Shown one piece after another: positions 37,204 to 46,945 of a stretch of 51,069 bases of DNA. The notes under the pieces are model-generated. The model made no database searches and was not told the origin of the DNA. It saw only the letters and a program-made list of their open reading frames with translations. Origin of the DNA: Isotricha intestinalis. Its lineage: Eukaryota > Ciliophora > Litostomatea > Vestibuliferida > Isotrichidae. The DNA is taken from assembly GCA_023807065.1 (NCBI GenBank), contig JAJJLU010000410.1, positions 1-51,069 on the forward strand. Reading direction: 5' to 3'. Within the stretch, counting starts at the first letter, position 1, and every line of letters starts with the position of its first letter. The translations under genes and the position numbers were made by a program.

Positions 37204-39834
37204 TTATTTACTTGATTTCCTTATTACAACTAAATCATTATGACTGTTAAAATTATTTTTCTTTTTATTATTAATAGTAAATTCATCCTTCAAAATACAA
37301 GCATATAATTTAAAATCAGAACCTCTAGAAGCATAAATATTTTTAGATAATTTTCTTTCTTTAACATTCTCAGCATAATATTTTTTAATCCATTCATGTT
37401 CCAAAACATTTTTAATATTAATCCTTTCTTCATAATTTTTATTCATTAAATCCTTAATAAACTTAATTCCTTCCTTAGAAACATTTTCCCATTCTTTCCC
37501 ATTGAATTCAACTTCTTTTTCCAAAGTATATTTAATTAAATCTTTTTTATCAGGAAAATCAAAAGGTAATTTATTAGAAAATAAATAATAAGTAATAACT
37601 CCAATAGACCAAATATCAGCTTTAAAATCATATTTATTTTCCATAATAACTTCAGGAGCAGCATAACCAGGAGTTCCATAACTTTCACTACATTTTTCAC
37701 CAGGACCTAAAATTTTACTTAAACCAAAGTCTAATATTCTTATATCTGAAAATAATGTTGATTCTGTCATTACTATATTAGTTAATTTTAAATCTCTATG
37801 TATTATTCCTAAATTATGCATTGTATATACTGCTGTTGATAATTTATGAATATAATTTACTACTTCTTTTTCTTTTAACTTTCTATTTATCTTTTGTAAA
37901 TAAAAATAAAAATTACCTCCTGGACAATATTCCATTATTAAATCTATTTTTTTTGATGTTTCTATTATTTTATATAATTTTATTATGTTTGGATGATGAC
38001 ATATTTTTAATATATCTATTTCTGTTTTTACTAAGTTTAAATCATTCTCTGATAATGTTGTTTTATCTATTCTTTTTATTGCTACTTGTTTATTTGTTTC
38101 TTTATCATAACCTAAATAAACTTTACTAAATTTACCATTTCCTATTTCTTCATTAATAATATATAAATCTTCTGTGATTTCATAATTTGTTACTTTTTTT
38201 AATATATTTATCCAATCTTCATATATATGAATATCATCTGATAAATACATATGGATTTTTTTATTTGGATTTACTAATAAAAATATATAATATAATTTAT
38301 TATTTATTATTTTTATATTATTTTCTTTATTAAATTCTAAAAATAATCCATTTAAATTATGCATTCCTCGATGAAATTTTGATTTTTTTGTTTTAAAGTA
38401 AAATAAATCTTTGTTATATAATTTAAAATATAATTTTTTTAATTTATGTGAAGGAAAAGTTAATTTATAAAGATAAGATTCATATCTATCATCATTATTT
38501 AATAATTTATTATTTTTTTTTGGATATTGATTATCATATTTAAGTCCTTCATATTCATCTTCATAATTTTCTTCACTATAAAAATCTGAATCTTCATTAT
38601 TTTCTTTTGATTGATTTTCATTATCTTTTATTAAATTTTGAATTTCAATATCTTTTAAAATTTTACAAGCATAAATTATTGTTGGTATTGTTTTTCTTAA
38701 TTTTAAAAATCCAGCACTTGTTGCCATTAATCTTATTTTTTCATTATTATTTGTTTCTTGTAATATTGGAGTTGAATTTGGTCTTATATAATTATTCTTT
38801 AATTTCTTTTTATCATTATTTAAAATTAAAGTTGCTTTTTCTTTAAAATTTGAATTTAAGGCAAATAATTGTTGATTTGAGCCATTTGTTTTTATGTTTA
38901 ATTTATTATCATCATATTTTTTTTCTTTCTCACAATTTGTATCCATTTGTATTATAACATTATTTGAATAATATCTTTTATGTGATTTTTTATTTAATTC
39001 ATTATTTTGTTTTTCTTTTGAATTATATTTTGTTATTTCTTTGAAATCTTCATTCATTAAATCATTTTTTTCTTTAACATCACTTATACTTTCAATATTA
39101 ACAACTCCTTCAATTTCATAAATATTACCTTTAGATTTATTTATATAATTTATATAAAATAAATCAATTTCTTCATTATCAAAAGGTTTTTTTTCATAAA
39201 AAAAAGAAATAATAGGAATAATAAGTTCATAATTTTCTTCTTCTAAAATACATTTAAAAAAATGTGTTAAATCCATTTTTTCTTTTTTTCCAAAAATATC
39301 ATTTAAAGCTTTAAATAATTCTTCTTCTAAATTAATCATTCCTTCAAAATTATATAAATTAGGAATATAAGATAAAACAATTCTAATATCATCTCTATTA
39401 ATAAAACCATCATTATTAAAATCATAAAAACGAAAAATAAATTTAATTAATTTATTAGGACTATCAGAAAATAATAATGACATTCCTTCAATAAATTCTT
39501 TAGGAGATAAGTAATTATCTTTATTCGAATCAAAAATATTAAATAGTCTAACATTTATTAATCCTGGAAGAGGAAAATATTGTGAAAAAGATGTTCTATT
39601 TATTCCATTTAATTTCTTTGATGATTGATTAGATAATTCTTTCCAAATTTCTGATAAATATAATGTGAACGGAATTATCGATTTTACTTGATATTGAGAT
39701 AAAAAAGTTTCTATATGAGAAATACTTATTCTTTGATATTTATCTTCTTTTTTTAATAATAATAAATTGGAGCGAGGCATCATTGTTTTTAATTTTGGTT
39801 TGTCTCTTTTTATTTCTTTTGGTATTGAACTCAT
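37204..39834 (-). CDS. CDPK7-like kinase: EF-hands, PH domain, then kinase
   Basis: Domain order is reversed relative to ordinary CDPKs. Two EF-hands come first: D102-SNKDNYLSPK-E113 and the loop starting at D138 in DFNNDGFINRDD, which ends in Asp instead of Glu. A PH-like domain spans about residues 465-555 (KLYNKDLFYFKTKK to YEDWINILKKV). The kinase domain follows from about 558 to 815, with the GNGKFSKVY loop, IKRID Lys, HRDLKLTN catalytic loop, DFG, and GTPGYAAPE activation segment. All catalytic residues are present. The arrangement matches CDPK7 of Apicomplexa, a membrane-linked calcium-responsive kinase. Phosphoinositide binding of the PH domain is inferred only. A 37-residue tail follows the kinase. 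Start and TAA stop are clear. Confidence 0.92.
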   Translation of the reverse strand: MSSIPKEIKRDKPKLKTMMPRSNLLLLKKEDKYQRISISHIETFLSQYQVKSIIPFTLYLSEIWKELSNQSSKKLNGINRTSFSQYFPLPGLINVRLFNIFDSNKDNYLSPKEFIEGMSLLFSDSPNKLIKFIFRFYDFNNDGFINRDDIRIVLSYIPNLYNFEGMINLEEELFKALNDIFGKKEKMDLTHFFKCILEEENYELIIPIISFFYEKKPFDNEEIDLFYINYINKSKGNIYEIEGVVNIESISDVKEKNDLMNEDFKEITKYNSKEKQNNELNKKSHKRYYSNNVIIQMDTNCEKEKKYDDNKLNIKTNGSNQQLFALNSNFKEKATLILNNDKKKLKNNYIRPNSTPILQETNNNEKIRLMATSAGFLKLRKTIPTIIYACKILKDIEIQNLIKDNENQSKENNEDSDFYSEENYEDEYEGLKYDNQYPKKNNKLLNNDDRYESYLYKLTFPSHKLKKLYFKLYNKDLFYFKTKKSKFHRGMHNLNGLFLEFNKENNIKIINNKLYYIFLLVNPNKKIHMYLSDDIHIYEDWINILKKVTNYEITEDLYIINEEIGNGKFSKVYLGYDKETNKQVAIKRIDKTTLSENDLNLVKTEIDILKICHHPNIIKLYKIIETSKKIDLIMEYCPGGNFYFYLQKINRKLKEKEVVNYIHKLSTAVYTMHNLGIIHRDLKLTNIVMTESTLFSDIRILDFGLSKILGPGEKCSESYGTPGYAAPEVIMENKYDFKADIWSIGVITYYLFSNKLPFDFPDKKDLIKYTLEKEVEFNGKEWENVSKEGIKFIKDLMNKNYEERINIKNVLEHEWIKKYYAENVKERKLSKNIYASRGSDFKLYACILKDEFTINNKKKNNFNSHNDLVVIRKSSK

Positions 39835-39918
39835 TCCTATTTTTAATACAAATATTTAAAAAATTTTTCTTTATTATAAATCTATATATATTATATAAAT
39901 TAATTTAAAATATTTTTT

Positions 39919-41949
39919 TTAATTATTTTTTATTTTTTCTTTAGATTTTGGTTTTTTTGAGTTTGAATTTTGTTTTTTTGATATATTTTTTTCTATTTCA
40001 TTTTTTATTTTTTTTTTTATTTTAAAGTTATCTAAAAACCCTAATTTTGTAAAGAGTTCATTTTTACTTTTTTTATTGTCTGAACTTTCATTATTATTAT
40101 TTTTTCCATTATTTTTATTTCTACTTATAAAATTTCTTAAATTATTTTTAATAGTTTCATGATAATTTTTTGTTGTATTAAAATCTATTAAACTTTTATT
40201 ATTAATCTCTTTTTTTCCTATCTTTGATTTAAATGCATTTCTTAAGATATTTAAGTCTTTATTATCAATATCTCTTGTTGTCATTAAAAAATTATTATTT
40301 ACAGAACTTGAATTTATCATAGATGTTTTATTTCTTTTTTTTATTTTAACTTTATTATATTTATTTAATTTGTTATTTTCCTTTAAACTATTTCTTTTAT
40401 TATTTAAATTGCAATTACTATCACTTCTTTTTTTATCTTTTTGATTTATATTTTTATTTTTTGAAAACTTTAATCTACCTATGTTATCATTAAAAAAAGT
40501 AATATTTGGAGATAGTTTAGAATTTTTTTTAATTACATAAATAATATTTTTACAATTAAACTTCTTATAATTTATATTTTCTTTATTTAATTTAATTTTA
40601 TTTTTATGTTGATCAATTATTTTACTTTTAGAATTATTAATATTTGAACTACTTATATTAATATTATTACTTCTTAAATTTGAAATACTTTTCTTAAAAG
40701 TATTTCTTGCAGTTAAAGGCGATTTAATATAATTTTCATTTGAGGAAATAACAGGATTAATTTTCCCGAATCTATAATTTAAAGGATTATTAATATTTTG
40801 GGAAATATTATTATTACTATTTGATTTATGATATGTATAATTATTTAAATTAATTGAAGATGAATTTTTAGTTTTTGAATATGTACTTATATTATGCTTT
40901 GAAAATGTAGAATATTCTCTTCTACTTGTTGCTCTCATTTTATGAGATGAATTATAATTTCTTTTAGTAAACATTAAATTTTTTTTTGTTAATTTTAATA
41001 AATTATATTCTAATTTTTCTATTAAACTCCTTTCTGTATTAGGAATATTACTTTCATTATTTCTATCTTTCGATATATTTTTTTTTGAATAAATATTTAA
41101 AAGTTTATTATTAGAATGAATCCATTTAGAACTTATTTTAGTGAAATTAGAAGAGTTATTTCTATATAAATTAGTCACTGAATTACTTATATATCTTTTT
41201 AATATATTATTACCTAGATTTAATGGAGATTTAATATTATCATTTGAAATTCTACGTGAAATTTTATTTGAATATGAAGAAATACCATCAATGTTAAAAT
41301 TATTACTTGTCTTTTTATTTTTTTTTTCAAATTTCTCAATTTTATTAATTATATCATTTATTTTTTGATAAAAATTTTGATCATCAATTTTATAATTATC
41401 TCTTTTTATATTAAATAAAATTTCAATATCTTCTTTATTAGTAGCATTAAAAATAGAATCAAAGACATCAGTAGAAAAAACCTCATTTCTTTCTTTATTA
41501 AAAGTATGAGAAGAATTATCAATAGTTTTATTTTCAATTTGTTCTTGTATATCAATCATTCTTTGTTTTTTTTGAATATTTTTATATAAATATCTACATT
41601 CTGGGATTGAAGTATAATTTGGGTAAATTTTTGAATATATATTATAATATTCAATAAATTTTGATAATCTTCTTACACTTTCATATTTTTTATAATATCT
41701 TTTAAAAAATTCACTATTATCATCATATATTAAATAATCTTTAAATACTGCTACTAAATGTGTTTTTTCATTATATATAATATCATTTATTATATTAATT
41801 AAGAAGTCTTTAGGTTTTATATTATATTTTTTTATTAATTTATGATATCCATATTTTTCAAATTTAAAGCTTTCTTTTTTAACTTGATTTCTTGATTGAG
41901 GTTTTATTAATAATTTTTGGTAATTTTTATTATGATATTCTAAAGACAT
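39919..41949 (-). CDS. Basic Ser/Asn/Lys-rich protein, probably ciliate-conserved, 676 aa
   Basis: Residues 1-135 are ordered and include KPKDFLINIINDIIYNEKTHLVAVFKDYLIYDD, then EFFKRYYKKYESVRRLSKFIEYYNIYSKIYPNYTSIP and KYNIKP-like basic stretches. Such an N-terminal block followed by a disordered Ser/Asn/Lys tail looks like protein families widespread in ciliates, although I cannot name one. From about residue 200 the sequence is low complexity with many Ser/Asn and basic clusters, and no catalytic motif or membrane segment. It may be a cytoskeletal or ciliary component, which is speculative. It shares a 103-base divergent spacer with the spliced gene at 42053 and lies 84 bases upstream of the kinase gene on the same strand. 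Confidence 0.82.
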   Translation of the reverse strand: MSLEYHNKNYQKLLIKPQSRNQVKKESFKFEKYGYHKLIKKYNIKPKDFLINIINDIIYNEKTHLVAVFKDYLIYDDNSEFFKRYYKKYESVRRLSKFIEYYNIYSKIYPNYTSIPECRYLYKNIQKKQRMIDIQEQIENKTIDNSSHTFNKERNEVFSTDVFDSIFNATNKEDIEILFNIKRDNYKIDDQNFYQKINDIINKIEKFEKKNKKTSNNFNIDGISSYSNKISRRISNDNIKSPLNLGNNILKRYISNSVTNLYRNNSSNFTKISSKWIHSNNKLLNIYSKKNISKDRNNESNIPNTERSLIEKLEYNLLKLTKKNLMFTKRNYNSSHKMRATSRREYSTFSKHNISTYSKTKNSSSINLNNYTYHKSNSNNNISQNINNPLNYRFGKINPVISSNENYIKSPLTARNTFKKSISNLRSNNINISSSNINNSKSKIIDQHKNKIKLNKENINYKKFNCKNIIYVIKKNSKLSPNITFFNDNIGRLKFSKNKNINQKDKKRSDSNCNLNNKRNSLKENNKLNKYNKVKIKKRNKTSMINSSSVNNNFLMTTRDIDNKDLNILRNAFKSKIGKKEINNKSLIDFNTTKNYHETIKNNLRNFISRNKNNGKNNNNESSDNKKSKNELFTKLGFLDNFKIKKKIKNEIEKNISKKQNSNSKKPKSKEKIKNN

Positions 41950-42052
41950 ATTGAAAAGTTTTTAAATAAGTTTAAATTAAAATTTTTTTAAAATTTACAT
42001 AAAAAATTTTGATAAATTTTATTCTTTTAAAGACTAAAATAGAATAAAAAAA
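41950..42052. promoter_or_regulatory. Compact divergent promoter region
   Basis: Only 103 bases separate the start codons of two genes transcribed away from each other, so both promoters and leaders must fit here or overlap. The region is almost entirely A and T; no TATA-type or initiator motif can be singled out. Confidence 0.4.
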
Positions 42053-42938
42053 ATGAGTTTAACAACCATTGAAAATAAAGTAAATATAAATTTTAGTTAA
42101 AAAATAGAATACACATAATTCAATAAAGCAAAAATTAAAATCCAATTTAGAAATATCTTTAGATTCTTATTTATTAAATTCTCTAATTCTTAAAAATAAA
42201 AATAGAAGGAATAAAAACATTAATAAAAATAATTCCACAATTTCATTTTCACAAAAAAATGAAAATCAAATTAAAAGAAATATTTCAGATTTAAATGATT
42301 TTTTTTTTGATTCATATCAAAATATTTCAAATTCATTTTTAAAACCAGAATGTAGATCAAAAGAAAAAAAAGCATCAAATAAAAAGTTAACTAAAGATAA
42401 CATTACTAAATTTGTAAATAAATTTAAAACAAAGAAAGTATTAATTGCAAATAAAACAAATAATAATTTAATTTATTCCTTTTCTCCAATAATATCTCAA
42501 AGAGTTGATAATTCTTTTGAAAAATCAATAAAAAATATTAATTATATAAAAAAAGAACTTACATGGGAACATAAGCAAAAACCAATTAGAAGAGTCTTTT
42601 CCAGAGAATATGAAATAGAAAAAATAAATAAAATTTTAGATAAAAATAATAGTTTTAAATCAAATGATAATGAAATAAAAAATAATGTTTTAAAAAATCA
42701 TAATTTAAGAAAATATCATAATTATTCTTCAAGTTTAACTTTAAATGGTTTTAATAAAAATAACAAAAATATTTTTAAAGAAAATAATTTAGGAAAAAGA
42801 AGTATTTATAATATTAAAAAATTTGAATTTAATCAAAATTATTTGAAACCTTTCAAAAAAGAAAAAATTAATAAAATATTTCCTCAAAATGAAGTAGAAG
42901 AATTTTCTAATGGATTAATGTTTTCTCCTTATTTTTAA
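42053..42938 (+). CDS. Spliced Lys/Asn-rich protein, 285 aa, one 28-nt intron
   Basis: Exon 1 (42053-42079) encodes MSLTTIENK. A 28-nt intron at 42080-42107 begins GTAAAT and ends TAG. Exon 2 (42108-42938) encodes 276 residues ending NGLMFSPYF then TAA. Without splicing the first frame stops after 15 codons. The long exon-2 frame has no ATG near its start, so simple ORF calling misses it. An earlier AG at 42096 would give a 17-nt intron but quickly hits a stop, so the 28-nt choice is preferred. The product is basic and Asn/Ser-rich, with ordered pieces such as KKELTWEHKQKPIRRVFSRE. No known family is recognised. Codon use is like its neighbours. Confidence 0.8.
42080..42107 (+). other. 28-nt GT-AG intron
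   Basis: Bases 42080-42107 start GT and end AG, and are phase 0 between Lys9 and Asn10. Removal restores an open frame of 285 codons. Such tiny introns are typical of ciliates. A cryptic acceptor (TTTTAG at 42091-42096) sits inside it. Confidence 0.75.
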
Positions 42939-43276
42939 TAAGGAAAATATAAATTAATTTAATCATTCATTTTTTTTGTTAAATATATAATTTTTAATAA
43001 TTTAAAATCAATTCATAACATAAAAATATTCCTTTTAAACATTTTTTATTTTTAAACATTAATTGTATTTCTTTTTCATTTAATTATTTTTTCATTATTT
43101 TTAGTTTTAAATATGGAATAAATCATAAGAAAAAAGAATGAATAAACTTAATATTTTATTTTAATTAAGAATCTTTAGAAATAAACTTTTTTAAAATAGA
43201 ATTTTATTTTTAATATATTTTAAAAAATAAATGAAAAACAAATTATTTTTTTTTATTAAATTATTTTTTTACTTTT
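42939..43276. other. Convergent intergenic region, nothing recognised
   Basis: This 338-base AT-rich gap lies between the ends of the spliced gene and a coiled-coil gene on the opposite strand. No relic or RNA gene is seen. A Phe/Tyr/His-rich antisense frame here is a shadow of the neighbour. Confidence 0.4.
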
Positions 43277-44257
43277 TTATTCATTATTATTTTCTTTATT
43301 TAATTCATTTTCAATTCCATTTAATTCTTTATTTTCTTTATTATCATTATTATCATTATTATTTTCATTATTTTCATTATTTGAATTATTTGAATTATTT
43401 TCTTCTTGATTTAAATTATTATTTGTATTATTATATATATTTAAATTACTTGGTTCAGTTGTTCCACCATAATTATTTTGAAAACCTGAATAAGTATCTC
43501 TTATTTGTCTTTTATTTAATATTCTATTATTTTCAGTAAAATTTTTTTCAGTTTTTTGTTGTTGACTTAAATCTAATCTTTTATTATAAAATTTTTTCTC
43601 AAGTATTTCTAACTCTTTTTCTTTCTTTATATTCATTTCATTAAATTCTTTTTCAAATTTTTTTTTTAAAATTTCTTTTTCTAATTCATGTCTTTTACTT
43701 TTATTTAATGTTTCTTTTTGAATTTTTACTTGTTTTTCTTTTTCTTTTTTTTCAATATCTTTCAATTTAATTTTTTCCTTTTTTTTTCTTATAATAGAAG
43801 CATCATTAAACTTTTGAAATTTAACTAATTGTTTTTCTTCATTATCTAATTTAATATATTCAGCTGAAGGTCTATATTTATTATCTTGATTCATTTTTTC
43901 TTCTAATAAATTATATAAATCATTCATTTCTTTATTTTGTCTTTCTGTTATTTCTTCTCCTGCTTTTTGAGTTCTTTCTTCTAATTCTTTAAATCTTTCA
44001 TTCCATATTCTATTAAATTCTTCTATTTCAGTTTTATAATTTAATTCTAAATTTTCATTTTCTATATTTTGTCTTTGTTCTAAATCTTTTTTACGCTTTT
44101 TTTTTATTAATTTTTTTAAATCCTTTATTTTTTCCTTACATAATTCTGCTTTTTCATATTGACCATTTTCTGCATATTCATTTAAAAGTTTTTCATATTC
44201 TATTAATTGAGAATTATAATCAGATTCATTTATTATATTTTCATCTAATTTTGACAT
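43277..44257 (-). CDS. Coiled-coil protein with UVR-like motif, 326 aa
   Basis: The N-terminus has YEKLLNEYAENGQYEKAELCKEKIKDLKK, resembling a UVR-type helical hairpin. It is followed by a long charged coiled coil including EFNRIWNERFKELEERTQK and RPSAEYIKLDNEEKQLVKFQKFNDASIIRKKKEKI. This combination resembles a family conserved in many protists but of unknown function. Residues about 265-326 are Asn/Glu repeats (NNSNNENNENNNDNN). No membrane segment or catalytic motif is present. A structural or adaptor role is likely. It lies 84 bases downstream of a membrane-anchor gene on the same strand. Confidence 0.85.
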   Translation of the reverse strand: MSKLDENIINESDYNSQLIEYEKLLNEYAENGQYEKAELCKEKIKDLKKLIKKKRKKDLEQRQNIENENLELNYKTEIEEFNRIWNERFKELEERTQKAGEEITERQNKEMNDLYNLLEEKMNQDNKYRPSAEYIKLDNEEKQLVKFQKFNDASIIRKKKEKIKLKDIEKKEKEKQVKIQKETLNKSKRHELEKEILKKKFEKEFNEMNIKKEKELEILEKKFYNKRLDLSQQQKTEKNFTENNRILNKRQIRDTYSGFQNNYGGTTEPSNLNIYNNTNNNLNQEENNSNNSNNENNENNNDNNDNKENKELNGIENELNKENNNE

Positions 44258-44341
44258 TAATATTTTAATTTCATTTTATTTTTTATTTTTATAAATTTTT
44301 ATAAAATAAATAAAAGAATTTAATATAAATTAAATATTAAA

Positions 44342-45136
44342 TTACATATTTTGTGTAAACATTGTATCTAATTGATTGATTTCATCATGAAGTTTTAAAA
44401 CTTCATTATCTTCTAATAATTTATATTCAAAAACACAAAAAGTTAATTGTCTTTCAGATAAATTATATTTAATAAACAAAGAATCATTAACTATTAATTT
44501 AATTAATTGTAATTTCAAATGAACTTTATCTTCATTTATATCTTTTATTTTAATTATATCTTCCTGAAATTTTTTAGTTTCTTCTTTTAATTTATTTCCA
44601 TAAAATAAATAAGCTTCTTTTGCTATTTTTTTTTCAGGAATTTTATTAATAAAAATTGGTTTATCATATTCATAAAATAATTTTTCTATTTCATTAGTTG
44701 ATAATTTAGTTAATTCTTGTTCAATTTGTTGATAAGTTATTTTATTATTTAACTTATCTAAAACATTTTTAATAGAAGTTGAATATAAAAGATTTTGTTT
44801 ACCTAAATAATCTTGAGCTAATTCTTCATATTTTTTTATATCATTCATAAATTTCCTTCTTTCTTCATTTAATTTATATAAATTTGATTCTTCTAATTTT
44901 TCATATACTTTATTAATATGTGAAGAAATTAAAACTGCTAATTGAGGAGTTAAAGTATTATTTGAAATTAATAATTCCATATTTATTCTTTTTATCATTT
45001 CTGATTCTTTTTCTTCTTCAGATTCTTCTTCTCCAAAAAAAAAATCAAAAATATAATATCCACTTGTTAAAAATACCATTGATGATGCTCCTACCATTAA
45101 ATAATATAAACTTCTTTTATCTAAAAGGAAACTCAT
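44342..45136 (-). CDS. Single-pass membrane protein, 264 aa
   Basis: Residues about 11-33 (YYLMVGASSMVFLTSGYYIFDFFF) form one membrane segment with a short polar start. An acidic stretch EEESEEEKESE follows, then about 210 helical residues rich in Glu, Lys, Leu and Asn. The layout is that of an N-terminal signal anchor with a large soluble helical domain. A mitochondrial or ER location is possible but not shown. No recognised domain or catalytic motif is visible, and the C-terminus ends TQNM. It has a 199-base divergent spacer from the EF-hand gene. Confidence 0.8.
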   Translation of the reverse strand: MSFLLDKRSLYYLMVGASSMVFLTSGYYIFDFFFGEEESEEEKESEMIKRINMELLISNNTLTPQLAVLISSHINKVYEKLEESNLYKLNEERRKFMNDIKKYEELAQDYLGKQNLLYSTSIKNVLDKLNNKITYQQIEQELTKLSTNEIEKLFYEYDKPIFINKIPEKKIAKEAYLFYGNKLKEETKKFQEDIIKIKDINEDKVHLKLQLIKLIVNDSLFIKYNLSERQLTFCVFEYKLLEDNEVLKLHDEINQLDTMFTQNM

Positions 45137-45335
45137 CTAAAAAATTATATTTTATTTTTTTATTTTTTTATATAAATAAAATTGAAATTTTAGTTTAAAA
45201 AATTAAAAATCAAAATTGTTATTGTTAATCTAGCCATAAAAAGTAAAATATTATTTATAATCTCTAAAAAATTAAATAAATTATTTTATTAAATAAGCTG
45301 AAAAAGATAAAAATAATAAAATAATTTATTTTCTA

Positions 45336-46889
45336 ATGTCTTCTTTAAATGATGAAGTATATAATGAATTTCTAAATTTAATTACAAGAGAAAAAATAAT
45401 AAACTTTCCGAATGAATGTATTAAATATAAAGAAAAGCATCATATAAAAGAACATGGAGATAGAATTCCAAAAACACTTTTTTTAAATATTTTTGAGAAA
45501 ATGTTTTATTCTCCTAAATATTATTTTAAAGATTTATTTAATTTATTTTTTGATAAATTTTGTTGTCAAAAATGTTTATTTAAACAAGAAAATACAAAAG
45601 ATTTATATTCTTTAAGAGAAATAATTCCAATAGAAGAAATTGAAATATATAATGTTTCTTTAGCTTTATTAACTTTTTTCAAAACAGATTTTGAAAATAA
45701 ATTAAAAATATTATTTGAATTAACGGATTATGATAATGATGGATTAATAAATGAAAGAGAAATAAAAAAAATGTTTTTTAATATGAATTTATTATTTTCT
45801 TCAGAATCATCAGAATTTAAATCAAATTCAAATTTAATTTACCGTTCTTTAGCAAATATAAAAGCATCAAGATATTATAATATGTTAATGTTTAATCCAG
45901 GAGGATTATATAATATAATTCAAAAAGAAAAATTTATTCCTTTTGATGTTTTTTATAATAGTATTAAAAAAATAAAAGATTATAAATATTCCTTATTTCC
46001 TTTTCATATTAGTTTAAAAGAATATTTAGACACTCCTAAATCAGAAATTGAATATTTAATAAAAGAAAATAATGTAAATGATTTTATTACAGTTTCTAAT
46101 AATTTAATATCTCATAATAATAATTCTTTAAAATTAATTCATTCTAATTCAGAAAGAACTTTTTTAAAAAAATTATTTGATGATAAAAACAAAAAGAAAA
46201 ATTTCATTCAATTATTTTTAGAAAAGAAAAAAAAAGAAAAGGAAAAAGAAAAGCTGTTTTTAAATAAATTTATGAAGAAACAAAGTTGTCCAATTACATC
46301 AATAATAAAAAGGAATTTTTTTCATCAAAATTCTGAAATTTTAACATCATCAACAAAGAATTATTCATCAAAAAAGTCAAATTTAAATCAATCATCATCA
46401 AGATTAGATAATAGTTTAAGTAGTATTGAAACAAAAGAAAAAAAGAAAAACTCCTTAAATTATATAAATAGAATAAGAGCAAAAAGTGATGATATAATAA
46501 ATAATGAAGAATTTACTTATGAAAAAGCAGATTATGAAAAATTTAATTCTATTGAATTTCCACCTTGTAAAATTAATACTTATAAAAACAAATATAATTA
46601 TGATTTAATTTTACCAAAAATTAAAATTGTTGAAAAAAATGATAATGACAATGATAATGAAAATAATAATAATGAAAATCATTCTTATTTATTAAAAACT
46701 TATGATGAAATTCAAGGAGATATTAATAAAATATTATCTAGAAATCAATCAATTACAGAAAGAGAAAAAAACTATATTAATAATATAATGCATAAAATTA
46801 AATATAAAGCAATGAAAATTAAAAAAAAATTAATTTGTGAAGGTCCTAAAATTTCATCAAGTTTTTATAAAGTATCTAAATACAATTAA
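45336..46889 (+). CDS. EF-hand protein with Lys/Ser-rich tail, 517 aa
   Basis: One good EF-hand loop is visible near residue 129: D-x-D-x-D-G in DYDNDGLINERE, flanked by suitable helices (LKILFELT and IKKMFFNMNLLF). The preceding region, with FLNIFEKMFYSPKYYFKDLF and a Cys pair (FCCQKCLF), and the following NPGGLYNIIQKEKFIPFDVFYNSIKK resemble calcineurin-B-like EF-hand pairs in which the partner loops have degenerated. After about residue 240 the protein is basic, Ser/Asn-rich and low complexity. Calcium sensing is plausible from the single intact loop. No kinase domain follows, although its N-terminal arrangement is like that of the CDPK7-like protein in this window. Confidence 0.82.
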   Translation: MSSLNDEVYNEFLNLITREKIINFPNECIKYKEKHHIKEHGDRIPKTLFLNIFEKMFYSPKYYFKDLFNLFFDKFCCQKCLFKQENTKDLYSLREIIPIEEIEIYNVSLALLTFFKTDFENKLKILFELTDYDNDGLINEREIKKMFFNMNLLFSSESSEFKSNSNLIYRSLANIKASRYYNMLMFNPGGLYNIIQKEKFIPFDVFYNSIKKIKDYKYSLFPFHISLKEYLDTPKSEIEYLIKENNVNDFITVSNNLISHNNNSLKLIHSNSERTFLKKLFDDKNKKKNFIQLFLEKKKKEKEKEKLFLNKFMKKQSCPITSIIKRNFFHQNSEILTSSTKNYSSKKSNLNQSSSRLDNSLSSIETKEKKKNSLNYINRIRAKSDDIINNEEFTYEKADYEKFNSIEFPPCKINTYKNKYNYDLILPKIKIVEKNDNDNDNENNNNENHSYLLKTYDEIQGDINKILSRNQSITEREKNYINNIMHKIKYKAMKIKKKLICEGPKISSSFYKVSKYN

Positions 46890-46945
46890 ATAAATAAAAT
46901 ATAAATATAATTTTTTATCGACAAAAAAATTATTTAAATTAAATT

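Noticed and set aside
43231..43539. Plus-strand Tyr/Phe/His-rich frame of 102 codons
   Set aside because: Antisense shadow of the Asn/Glu-repeat end of the coiled-coil gene; composition is only the complement of AAT/GAA runs.
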